A DNA stretch of 64,000 nt. Origin: Streptomyces xanthii (GTDB lineage Bacteria > Actinomycetota > Actinomycetes > Streptomycetales > Streptomycetaceae). The position numbers were made by a program, and so were the translations under genes. The stretch lies in the NCBI RefSeq assembly GCF_014621695.1, contig NZ_CP061281.1:2790001-2854000 (forward strand). The letters run 5' to 3'. This document shows positions 29,427 to 37,079 of the stretch, in pieces; within the stretch, counting starts at the first letter, position 1; every line of letters starts with the position of its first letter. The notes under the pieces were generated by a model. That model made no database searches, was not told the DNA's origin, and saw only the letters and a program-made list of their open reading frames with translations.

Positions 29427-29672
29427 GAAGGACGTACCCCCTCGGAATGAGGTCGGGCGAGCGACGGAGGAGTTACCGGGCCGGGAGGGTGGGAGAAGAC
29501 CACCGGTCGTCGGCCGCGCTGCGCGGGCCGGGACCGGCCCTCCAAGTCGTCTTCCGTACGCTTCGGCGTGCGGTCGTCCTGGTGCAAAGGGCCTCCCGGG
29601 CGGGCAGCCCCGTGCCGCCCGCTGAGATGCGGTGTCCTTGGTGTGGACACCGACCTGGAGGGCTTATTCCCT

Positions 29673-29714
29673 CGAACGAGCGCCGCCATGCAACGAGGCA
29701 GGGCGGCGCGTTCG
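29673..29714. terminator. Bulged hairpin in the uppS-phoH gap
   Basis: CGAACG-CGCCGCC (two-base bulge AG) pairs with GGCGGCGCGTTCG (29702-29714). It is in the 355-base gap 29427-29781 upstream of phoH and downstream of uppS on the minus strand. No ORF with a credible start lies in this gap; it must contain the phoH promoter. Confidence 0.6.
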
Positions 29715-29781
29715 TTAACTCCTGATGACGCTTTATGTCCTGGTGGCGGCGGGGGTGCCGGGTGGCCGTCCGGGAGGCTGT

Positions 29782-30555
29782 CTAGCCGCCGAAACGGCGG
29801 TGGCGGGCCGCGTAGTCACGCATGGCGCGCAGGAAGTCGACCTTGCGGAAGGCGGGCCAGAAGACGTCGCAGAAGTAGTACTCGGAGTGGGCGGTCTGCC
29901 AGAGCATGAAGCCGGACAGGCGCTGCTCGCCGCTGGTGCGGATGACGAGGTCCGGGTCGGGCTGGGCGCTCGTGTAGAGGTGCCGGCCGATGGAGTCGAT
30001 GTCGACGGACTCGGCGACCTCTTCGAGGGTCTGCTTCTTCTCGGCGGCCTCGTGCAGCATCGAGCGGACGGCGTCGGCGATCTCCTGGCGGCCGCCGTAG
30101 CCGATCGCCACGTTCACCACTATCCCGTCGACGTGCGCGGTGGCCGCGTCGGCCTCCTTGAGCACGCTGCGCAGGCCGTCGGGCAGCAGGTCGGTGGCGC
30201 CCACGTGGTGGACGCGCCAGCGGCCGTCGGCGGCGAGGGAGCGGACCGTCTCCTCGATGATGCCGAGCAGCGGGACCAGTTCCTCCGGGGGCCGGTCGAA
30301 GTTGTCCGTCGACAGCAGCCACAGCGTGACGACCTCGACGTCCGTCTCGGTGCACCAGCCGAGGAACTCCTCGATCTTGGCGGCGCCCGCCTGGTGGCCC
30401 TGGGCGGTGGTGGATCCGGCCGCCTTCGCCCAGCGCCGGTTGCCATCCATGATGACCCCGATGTGCTTGGGCACCTGGTCGTGGTCCAGGTGGCCTTCCA
30501 CCCGGCGCGCGTACAGCCTGACCAGCAGGCCGCGCAGCCTGTCGCGCAGGTTCAC
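29782..30555 (-). CDS. uppS: cis-Prenyltransferase (isoprenyl/undecaprenyl diphosphate synthase)
   Basis: 257 residues. It condenses isopentenyl diphosphate onto an allylic primer to make the polyprenyl carrier for cell-wall synthesis, at the inner membrane face. The family signature HIGVIMDGNRRWAK (catalytic Asp near residue 37) is followed by the hydrophobic-cleft helices. RTSGEQRLSGFMLWQTAHSE and the downstream FYFCDVFWPAF-type end (here YYFCDVFWPAFRKVDFL) confirm the family. GTG start at 30555. Streptomycetes have more than one homologue, so the physiological chain length is not certain. Confidence 0.93.
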   Translation of the reverse strand: MNLRDRLRGLLVRLYARRVEGHLDHDQVPKHIGVIMDGNRRWAKAAGSTTAQGHQAGAAKIEEFLGWCTETDVEVVTLWLLSTDNFDRPPEELVPLLGIIEETVRSLAADGRWRVHHVGATDLLPDGLRSVLKEADAATAHVDGIVVNVAIGYGGRQEIADAVRSMLHEAAEKKQTLEEVAESVDIDSIGRHLYTSAQPDPDLVIRTSGEQRLSGFMLWQTAHSEYYFCDVFWPAFRKVDFLRAMRDYAARHRRFGG

Positions 30556-30702
30556 GGTCTTTTTCGCCCCTCCGTGCAGACGGCAGTCCCCGAGGGCGAA
30601 AGCCTACCCCTGCGTGAACGGGGCCCTGTGACGGGGTGTGCGGGGGCCGTGCGGGCGGTGGGAGACGGGTGCGGGACAGGGGACTGACGTAGTTTCGTCT
30701 CC

Positions 30703-31740
30703 ATGAACGACACCTCTCCTTATGTCGCCGCGTCGGACCGATACGACGCGATGGAGTACCGGCGCACGGGCCGCAGCGGCCTGAAGCTGCCCGCGATCTC
30801 GCTCGGCCTGTGGCACAACTTCGGTGACGACCGCACGCTGGACTCCCAGCGCGCGATCCTGCGCCGTGCCTTCGATCTGGGGGTGACGCACTTCGACCTG
30901 GCGAACAACTACGGACCGCCGCCCGGCTCGGCCGAGTTGAACTTCGGCAAGATCTTCGCGCAGGACTTCGCCCCGTACCGGGACGAACTGGTCGTCTCGA
31001 CCAAGGCGGGCTATCTGATGCACCCCGGTCCGTACGGGGAGTGGGGCAGCCGCAAGTACCTGATGTCGTCGCTGGACGCGTCGCTGAAGCGGATGGGTCT
31101 CGACTACGTCGACATCTTCTACTCGCACCGGCCGGACCCGAACACGCCGCTCGAGGAGACGATGGGAGCGCTCGCATCGGCGGTGCAGCAGGGCAAGGCG
31201 CTGTACGTCGGTGTCTCCTCCTACAGCAGCGAGCAGACCGCCGAGGCGGCGCGGCTGCTGCGGGAGATGGGCGTCCCGGCCCTCATCCACCAGCCGTCCT
31301 ACTCGATGATCAACCGCTGGACCGAGGACGACGGGCTGCTCGACACGCTGGAGGCGGCCGGCATGGGCTGCATCTCCTTCGTGCCGCTGGCGCAGGGCCT
31401 GCTGACGGGCAAGTACCTCAAGGGCATCCCGGAGGGTTCGCGCGCCACGCAGGGCAAGTCGCTCGACCCGAACCTGCTGAGCGACGAGGTGCTGCGCCGG
31501 CTGAACGGGCTGAACGACATCGCGCAGCGGCGCGGTCAGTCGCTGGCCCAGCTCGCGCTGACCTGGGTGCTGCGGGACGAGCGGATGACGTCGGCGCTGA
31601 TCGGTGCGTCGAGCGTGGGTCAGCTGGAGGAGAACGTGGCGGCGCTCGCCGGTCCGAAGCTGACGGCGGAGGAGCTCACGGAGATCGACTCGTTCGCCGT
31701 GTCGACGCCGGGCACGAACATCTGGGCCGGGCGGAGCTGA
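30703..31740 (+). CDS. Aldo/keto reductase (YghZ/L-glyceraldehyde-3-phosphate reductase type)
   Basis: 345 residues with a TIM-barrel AKR layout. The strand-1 segment YRRTGRSGLKLPAISLGLWH, the catalytic Tyr in FDLANNYGPPPGSAE, a Lys in VVSTKAGY and a His in IFYSHRPDPN make the tetrad, and the C-terminal NADPH-binding block is ALIGASSVGQLEENV. YghZ-type enzymes detoxify methylglyoxal and reduce L-glyceraldehyde 3-phosphate. Single gene divergent from uppS. The terminator at 31761 follows within 20 bases. Confidence 0.92.
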   Translation: MNDTSPYVAASDRYDAMEYRRTGRSGLKLPAISLGLWHNFGDDRTLDSQRAILRRAFDLGVTHFDLANNYGPPPGSAELNFGKIFAQDFAPYRDELVVSTKAGYLMHPGPYGEWGSRKYLMSSLDASLKRMGLDYVDIFYSHRPDPNTPLEETMGALASAVQQGKALYVGVSSYSSEQTAEAARLLREMGVPALIHQPSYSMINRWTEDDGLLDTLEAAGMGCISFVPLAQGLLTGKYLKGIPEGSRATQGKSLDPNLLSDEVLRRLNGLNDIAQRRGQSLAQLALTWVLRDERMTSALIGASSVGQLEENVAALAGPKLTAEELTEIDSFAVSTPGTNIWAGRS

Positions 31741-31760
31741 ACCGGTCCGGGAAAGAAAAA

Positions 31761-31795
31761 CGGGCCGGTCCGTGGGGGGGAGACGGACCGGCCCG
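31761..31795 (+). terminator. Terminator of the aldo/keto reductase gene
   Basis: A perfect 13-bp stem, arms 31761-31773 and 31783-31795, with a G-rich 9-base loop. Confidence 0.88.
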
Positions 31796-32606
31796 AGGGG
31801 GGGTTTCCACCATAACCCTTCGTAAGTGATGCTGCGTGCATCGGCGCGCCATCACTACTCTCCGGAGTCGCTCGGCGACGGCCTACGGGCCCTTTTCGGC
31901 CGCTCCCCGGCGGGCTCACCGGTTCTCCGGGAGCGCTCGCGCCGGGCGCTTCGCGTGCCGCCGGGTGTCCCTCTCCCGTGTCCGTCACGCGGTTGACGTG
32001 GCACGCGGCACCGCGCAGCCCCCTCCACTGCGCGGTACCGCCGCGCAGCTTTGCTCACGCGAATTGCCGTTGGTCTGAACTTACGTGAGGTTTACGTGAG
32101 GATCGAGCGAAAAAGATAACGATGCGGAATCGCTTCCTCCGCCTCTTCGCGGGCTGCGCCGCCTCATAGGGCGTGCAGGCGCGGGGAAGGCTGCGCGCAG
32201 CGCATGCCTTCAGGGGCGCGGGGAACTGCGCGACCAGCCCCCACCGGGCGGCACCCGGCGACGCGACCGGCGGAGCTACGGCGCCCTCCGGCGACACTGC
32301 AACCGCCCCCGCGGCAGACGCGTCGAAATCGGCGGGGCGGGGCGTCCCGCCTCGGCTCGATTTTCGGCGTGAATCGGTGCGCGTTACAGGTACCGGGAGG
32401 GGGTCGGTGGGGGTGTCCCCCGCCTGTTTCAGGGGGATGGCCCCTCTTCCGTGGGGCAGGGGGAACGCACGTACCCTTGGCGGACCCCCGCCGCTGTGAA
32501 CATGCCGTCAGCGCGGCGGCGTTCCGCTCGAAACAACCGATTTGCCCGCCCGTTCGTTCTGTCCGTCCCCGGCGCAGCGATGCGACCACCGCAGAAATGC
32601 GAGCAC
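31796..32606. other. Long non-coding gap upstream of the P450 gene
   Basis: About 810 bases without a supported gene. Noted contents: a tandem direct repeat TTACGTGAGG at 32081-32090 and 32092-32101 (11-base period), an A-rich stretch just after it that looks like a promoter, and one right-end copy of the widespread 28-base repeat at 32211-32238. G-rich sequence follows from about 32395. Open frames across it have no ribosome-binding site or domain match. Confidence 0.55.
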
Positions 32607-33905
32607 ATGTCCGTACGTTCCGCGATAGCCAGCTGGCTGACCCGCCTCTACTTCACCCGGCTCCGGAAGAAGGGGGGCAGTCTCGACCTCTCCATCCTGT
32701 CGAAGCTGCCCGAAGGCGCCCTGCTGCCGCTGCGCCGTGACGGCGTCGACCCGGTCCCCGAGATCGGCGCGCTGCGCGACCGTGAGCCCGTCAGCAAGCT
32801 GCCCATCCCCGGCATGACGGTGTGGCTCGTCTCCGGCTACGACGAGGCGAAGGAAGTCCTCGGCGACGCCAAGGCGTTCAGCAACGACTTCCGGCATCTG
32901 GTGGGCGTGGGCGGTGCCGGGGCCGATCAGAACCCGGGCGGGCTCGGGTTCTGCGACCCGCCGGACCACACGCGGCTGCGCCGCCTGCTGACCCCCGAGT
33001 TCACGATGCGCCGGCTGTCGCGGCTGACCCCGCGCATCCACGCGATCGTGGAGGAGCAGCTCGCGCAGCTGGAGAAGGCGGTCGCGGAGTCGCCGGACGG
33101 CACGGCGGATCTCGTCGAGCACTTCGCGATGCCGGTGCCGGCGCTCGTGATCTGCGAACTGCTGGGGGTGCCGTACGAGGAGCGGGACGCGTTCCAGCAG
33201 TTCTCGGTGGCCCGCTTCGACGTGCTGGGCGGCGCCGGGGCGTCGTTCGGCGCGGTGTCGGCCTCGCTCGACTATCTGCGCGGCGTCGTCGCCGAGCAGC
33301 GCCGCAATCCGGGCGAGGGTCTGCTCGGCATGCTGGTGCGCGAGCACGGCGACAACATCACGGACGAGGAGCTGACCGGCCTCGCGGACGGCGTCCTGAC
33401 CGGCGGCCTGGAGACGACGGCGAGCATGCTCGCGCTCGGCACGCTGATCATGATGGAGGACCGGACGCACTTCGAGGCGATCCGGGAGGCCGAGGACCCG
33501 GCGACGGTCGCGGCGCCGTTCGTGGACGAGCTGCTGCGGCATCTGACGGTCGTGCAGACGGCGTTCCCGCGCTTCGCCCGTGAGGACACGGAGATCGGCG
33601 GGGTACGGATCTCGGGCGGCGACATCGTCATCGTGTCGCTCAGCGCAGCCGACCGGGACCCGCGTCTCGGCGACGACATGGACGCCTTCCTGCCCGCGCG
33701 CCCGCCGGCCGCCTCGCACCTGGCGTTCGGCTACGGCATCCACCGCTGCATCGGCGCGGAGCTCGGCAAGATGGAACTGCGGGCCGCGTTCCCCCAACTC
33801 GTGCGCCGCTTCCCGGAGTTGCGCCTCGCGGTCCCGTCCGCGGAGCTGGAGTTCCGCAAGCTGTCGATCGTCTACGGCGTCGACACGCTCCCGGTGAAGC
33901 TCTAG
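32607..33905 (+). CDS. Cytochrome P450
   Basis: About 432 residues from ATG 32607; an ATG at 32580 would add nine residues, and neither has a strong ribosome-binding site. Bacterial class I P450 landmarks are present: the oxygen-binding I-helix GGLETTASML, the K-helix ExxR in DELLRHLTV, and the heme-ligand loop FGYGIHRCIGAELG with the axial cysteine. The C-helix motif for heme propionates is CDPPDHTRLRRLL. The basic N-terminus WLTRLYFTRLRKKGG is unusual for a soluble bacterial P450 and may associate with membrane. No ferredoxin gene is adjacent. The 3' end overlaps the convergent gene by 4 bp. Substrate unknown. Confidence 0.93.
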   Translation: MSVRSAIASWLTRLYFTRLRKKGGSLDLSILSKLPEGALLPLRRDGVDPVPEIGALRDREPVSKLPIPGMTVWLVSGYDEAKEVLGDAKAFSNDFRHLVGVGGAGADQNPGGLGFCDPPDHTRLRRLLTPEFTMRRLSRLTPRIHAIVEEQLAQLEKAVAESPDGTADLVEHFAMPVPALVICELLGVPYEERDAFQQFSVARFDVLGGAGASFGAVSASLDYLRGVVAEQRRNPGEGLLGMLVREHGDNITDEELTGLADGVLTGGLETTASMLALGTLIMMEDRTHFEAIREAEDPATVAAPFVDELLRHLTVVQTAFPRFAREDTEIGGVRISGGDIVIVSLSAADRDPRLGDDMDAFLPARPPAASHLAFGYGIHRCIGAELGKMELRAAFPQLVRRFPELRLAVPSAELEFRKLSIVYGVDTLPVKL

Positions 33906-34306
33906 GCGTCGGCGCCGCGGGACGAGCGGCGCATGCCGATGAGTTCGGCGACGGCGTGCAGCCAGCGGGCCGCCGCCTTCTCGGCGTCCGGTGCGTCCCC
34001 GGCGACCCGCGCCGCCTCCTCCAGCCACGTGCGCAGCAGGGCGGACGCCTCCGGCGAGGGAAGCGGCTCGGCCAACTCCGCCGCGTACCGCAGCCCGCCC
34101 GCCCGCACGATCTTGCCGACGTAGGCCACGGACCGGGGCCGCACCCCGAGCCGGTCGAGCGTGACGGCCCCGGCGATCGCCCCGTCCCCGAACAGCGCGG
34201 TACGGAACTCCTGCCGGGTGAGCCCGTAGCGGAGCAGCGCGCCGATGTCCGTCTCGGCGAGCACCTGGTCGTCGGTGCGGGACGGGGGCGTGGGCGTGGA
34301 AGACAT
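33902..34306 (-). CDS. Conserved hypothetical protein, all-helical
   Basis: 134 residues, not recognised. It is predicted to be mostly helical and hydrophilic with no signal or membrane segment. The core DIGALLRYGLTRQEFRTALF and the C-terminal helix AARWLHAVAELIGMRRS are the most distinctive parts. It ends inside the P450 stop on the opposite strand and starts 24 bp after the chagasin-like gene on the same strand, so it is probably the last gene of that leftward operon. Role unknown. Confidence 0.65.
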   Translation of the reverse strand: MSSTPTPPSRTDDQVLAETDIGALLRYGLTRQEFRTALFGDGAIAGAVTLDRLGVRPRSVAYVGKIVRAGGLRYAAELAEPLPSPEASALLRTWLEEAARVAGDAPDAEKAAARWLHAVAELIGMRRSSRGADA

Positions 34307-34329
34307 GCGGTGGACCTCGGTTCGCGCGC

Positions 34330-34791
34330 TCAGCGGACGGTGATCTCGTACTCGAAGTACTCGATGCGGGTCTGGGGGGTGCCCGTGGCCGTGGGGACGG
34401 GGCCTGCGTTGGGGGCGGCCGATGAGGCGGGTTCGGCGGTGGCCTCGGCCGCGCTGTGGCAGAAGCCGTTGGGGCAGTGGACCAGTTTCACGGTGGTCCT
34501 GCCCTTGTGGGAGGCGGTGAAGTCGAAGTACTGGGTGCCGTCCTCGCCGGCGTCGTTGTCGTCCCGGCGGCCCTCGTAGTCGAGGACCGCGGTGTCCGGC
34601 TCGGGGTCGGCGAGGTACCAGTTCTCGCCCATCGCGGAGCTGGCGGGGACCTCCAGGGTGAAGGTCTCGCCCGCGTCGACGCTGATGGACCGCTCCCCCG
34701 TGCCGTACGACGCGGCGGAGGAGCCGCCGCAGCCGGTGAGGGCGAGGGTGAGGGCCAGGGCGGGGAGGAAGAGGAGGGGTCTTGTGCGCAC
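34330..34791 (-). CDS. Chagasin-like (I42) cysteine-protease-inhibitor lipoprotein
   Basis: 153 residues. A lipoprotein signal peptide ends in ALTGC, with lipidated Cys21, so the protein should sit on the outer face of the membrane. The mature part resembles the chagasin/I42 inhibitor fold. GETFTLEVPASSAMGENW is in the place of the NP-T-T-G-x-x-W loop, a glycine-containing turn precedes TQYFDFTASHKGRTTVKLVHC, and a final strand follows. Chagasins plug papain-type active sites. The gene starts only 3 bp after the stop of a papain-like gene, which makes an inhibitor or immunity partner likely. Fold assignment is by pattern; the canonical loop is degenerate. Confidence 0.7.
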   Translation of the reverse strand: MRTRPLLFLPALALTLALTGCGGSSAASYGTGERSISVDAGETFTLEVPASSAMGENWYLADPEPDTAVLDYEGRRDDNDAGEDGTQYFDFTASHKGRTTVKLVHCPNGFCHSAAEATAEPASSAAPNAGPVPTATGTPQTRIEYFEYEITVR

Positions 34792-34794
34792 GGA

Positions 34795-36363
34795 TCAGTC
34801 CTGGTCGATGTAGACGCGGTTCACGTCGCCGTTGTTGTCCTTGTTGAAGCGGTCGTCGGTGACGGCGCTGAAGTCGCCCTTGATGAAGTCGTCCTCGCTG
34901 ACCCAGGTCGTGGTGCCCCAGGGGTTGTAGACCTGGAGCATGTCACCCTCCTGGCCGACGATCATCACGCCGTGGCCGACCCAGTCTCCGTCGTCCTCGC
35001 CCTCGATGTTGATGGGGACGGGCTTGCCGTCGGCGACGGACTCCTCGATGTCGGGCAGGACGTCGCGGCGGTCGTTCTCGCTGTCCATGTCGTGGGACTC
35101 GTAGGCGTCGCCGGTGTGGGGGCTCAGTTCCTTGTTGGAGATGTCGACCTGGCCGTCGGAGTCCATGCCGGCGGGCTGACGGTCCCACCACCAGCCTTCG
35201 TTGGAGCCGTCGCCCTCTTCGTGGAGCCGCATCTGTTCGTCGGTCAGGCGCTCGCGGAAGTGGGCGTCGCTGTCGTCCTGGCCGTCGGGGCCGCCGGTCA
35301 GTTCCAGGGCGTAGACGGGGTCGACCATGGCGCGGGCGGTGACGGTGGACGACGGGACGCAGGTGTTGCCGTCCTGGGACCAGTTCTCCTGGCCGAAGGT
35401 CTGGGCCTCCTGGCCCGTCGAGGAGTTGGTGCTGACGGGCGCGAGGTGTTCGCGCAGCCATTCCTCGTCCTTGTTGTGGATCTTGCCGCCGAATTCCTCG
35501 ACCTCGTCGACCGAGTAGCCGGAGGCGAGTGCCTTCATCAGGTACGCCTTTTCCTGCGGGGTGCCGGCGTCGGCGAGGAGGCGTTCCATGCGGGCGCGGT
35601 CGGCGGGTGAGAGGTTCTCCATGGCGCGGCCGGAGCGTTCGAGGTCGTTGGCGGTGAGGATCTCGTTGAGCTCGGGGTCGCCGCCGATGTTGGAGGTGTC
35701 GGCGAGGGCGATGCGGTCGACGGCGGACAGTTCGTCGGTGCCCATTTTCCCGGCGCGTGCCTCGGAGGCGTACTTGTTGAGGTCGCGGGCGCAGCGGCGG
35801 GCCGCGTCGTCGGCGTCGGAGGCGGCGCCGGCGACCTCGTCGATGCCGTGGCCGGCGAGGGTGCGGGCCGCCTTGCGGGTGGCCTCCTCGCCGTCGTCCT
35901 CGTGCCAGTCGTCGAAGAAGCCGTCCTTGTCGCCGAGCTGGGCGCGGGCGTTGCGCAGTTTAGTGCGGCCGCCGCTGTCCTTGGTCTGTGCCGTCTCGAG
36001 GAGGTCGGAGAAGAGGATGAGGGCGTTGCCGCCGCCGCGCAGGGCCTCGGCCATCTGGTCGGCGGCGCGGGCGGTGGCGTCGACGGCGTCCTGGGCGAGG
36101 ACGCTGGTGTCGCCGACCCACACGTCGGGCAGGCCCTTGCGGCTGACGGTGTCGGCGCGGTCGTGGACCTTCATGGCGTCGTCGGCCTGGCCCTTGTAGC
36201 GCTTGCCGAGGGATTCGATGAGGGCGGGGTCGCCCTGGGGCGCGGCGACACCGAGCGCGTCGTCGATGGCGTCGATGAGGTCGTTCTTGCTGTCGGCGGA
36301 GGCGATGCGGTCGCGCAGGCCGTCGAGGCGGTCGCGGCGGGCGGTGGTGGATTCGGTGGTCAC
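34795..36363 (-). CDS. WXG-type effector with C-terminal papain-like cysteine peptidase domain
   Basis: 522 residues, GTG start at 36363 with GGAG upstream. Residues 1-200 are helical and charged, with WVG at 82-84 in a helix-turn-helix arrangement like ESX/LXG substrates, and no Sec signal peptide. A helical linker (about 200-310) leads to a C-terminal cysteine hydrolase domain. The candidate catalytic Cys335 is in DGNTCVPSST, His464 in WVGHGVMIVG and Asn480 in YNPWG, in papain/C39 order. It is preceded 20 bp upstream by a WXG-like gene and followed 3 bp downstream by a chagasin-like lipoprotein gene. A type VII-secreted toxin or peptidase is the best inference; no secretion ATPase is in the window. 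Confidence 0.72.
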   Translation of the reverse strand: MTTESTTARRDRLDGLRDRIASADSKNDLIDAIDDALGVAAPQGDPALIESLGKRYKGQADDAMKVHDRADTVSRKGLPDVWVGDTSVLAQDAVDATARAADQMAEALRGGGNALILFSDLLETAQTKDSGGRTKLRNARAQLGDKDGFFDDWHEDDGEEATRKAARTLAGHGIDEVAGAASDADDAARRCARDLNKYASEARAGKMGTDELSAVDRIALADTSNIGGDPELNEILTANDLERSGRAMENLSPADRARMERLLADAGTPQEKAYLMKALASGYSVDEVEEFGGKIHNKDEEWLREHLAPVSTNSSTGQEAQTFGQENWSQDGNTCVPSSTVTARAMVDPVYALELTGGPDGQDDSDAHFRERLTDEQMRLHEEGDGSNEGWWWDRQPAGMDSDGQVDISNKELSPHTGDAYESHDMDSENDRRDVLPDIEESVADGKPVPINIEGEDDGDWVGHGVMIVGQEGDMLQVYNPWGTTTWVSEDDFIKGDFSAVTDDRFNKDNNGDVNRVYIDQD

Positions 36364-36383
36364 GGTCGAGGCACTCCGCCCTG

Positions 36384-36830
36384 TCAGTAGTCGGTGAGGG
36401 CCGAGGGCCGCTCGGCGTAGGCGGGGCCGGTGGTGACGGGGGCCGTGTCCCGTACGGGGTTGGTGCCGTGGACCGGGTTGGTGCCGATGGGCGGGGCGCC
36501 GGGGGTGGGATTCGTGCCGACCTGGACCTTCTGGGCCTGGGTGCGGACGAGGCCGTCGGCGCCGCCGTAGGCGCCCTTGGCTCCGCGGACCTTGTCGGCG
36601 AGTTCGTGGAGGGCGTCCTCGATGGTCCGGGACTCGGCGGTCCAGGCGCTGGAGTAGGCGCTGAAGGCGGGGCCCATGTCGTCGCCGCCCAGCGCGTCCT
36701 GGCTGTAGCAGGGGGTTCCGGCGAGGAGCTGCCGGATGGCTCCGGCGTCGTCGCCGGCGTGGTCGAGCTCCTTCGCCTGGCTCTTCATGCCGGCATGCCG
36801 GACCTGGTAGCCGTCGCCCGAGGCGGCCAT
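36384..36830 (-). CDS. WXG100-like small helical protein
   Basis: 148 residues from ATG 36830 (GGGGGAAC upstream). Residues 1-100 form a two-helix protein with a turn, including FSAYSSAWTAESRTIEDAL and a C-terminal helix rich in Ala/Gly, as in the ESX partner family. The tail is a Thr/Pro/Asn-rich segment with repeated GTNP units (GTNPTPG, GTNPVHG, TNPVRD) that is probably disordered. It sits first in the operon with the papain-like effector and is likely its secretion chaperone or co-substrate. The Trp is in AWTAES rather than a strict WxG, so the assignment is by layout and pattern. Confidence 0.65.
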   Translation of the reverse strand: MAASGDGYQVRHAGMKSQAKELDHAGDDAGAIRQLLAGTPCYSQDALGGDDMGPAFSAYSSAWTAESRTIEDALHELADKVRGAKGAYGGADGLVRTQAQKVQVGTNPTPGAPPIGTNPVHGTNPVRDTAPVTTGPAYAERPSALTDY

Positions 36831-37079
36831 GATGTTCCCCCGTATTCGCCTGTACCCGTCAACTCGTCCGCCTGGCGCGGCAGATGGAATGATCATGATC
36901 TCCACAAAGCGGCACAGAGGGCAATCCCGGTGCCGCAAGCGCACACAGCTCCGTCACGTCCCGTCCACACCGCCGGTACGCGCGCGCACGCCCCGGCATA
37001 GGCTGCTGGACGCGAACCGGCCGCCGGCCGGTTCCCCAGGGGTGGGATCAGGAAGCGGAAGGTCAGGGGGCGGCGGTTC

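Noticed and set aside
29420..29689. 89-codon minus-strand frame upstream of phoH, considered as an antitoxin
   Set aside because: Composition is Pro/Arg-rich shadow type, there is no start signal, and no antitoxin-like fold is visible.
31855..32058. Frames in the P450 upstream gap
   Set aside because: Short, Arg-rich, no ribosome-binding site, and not continuous with any domain.
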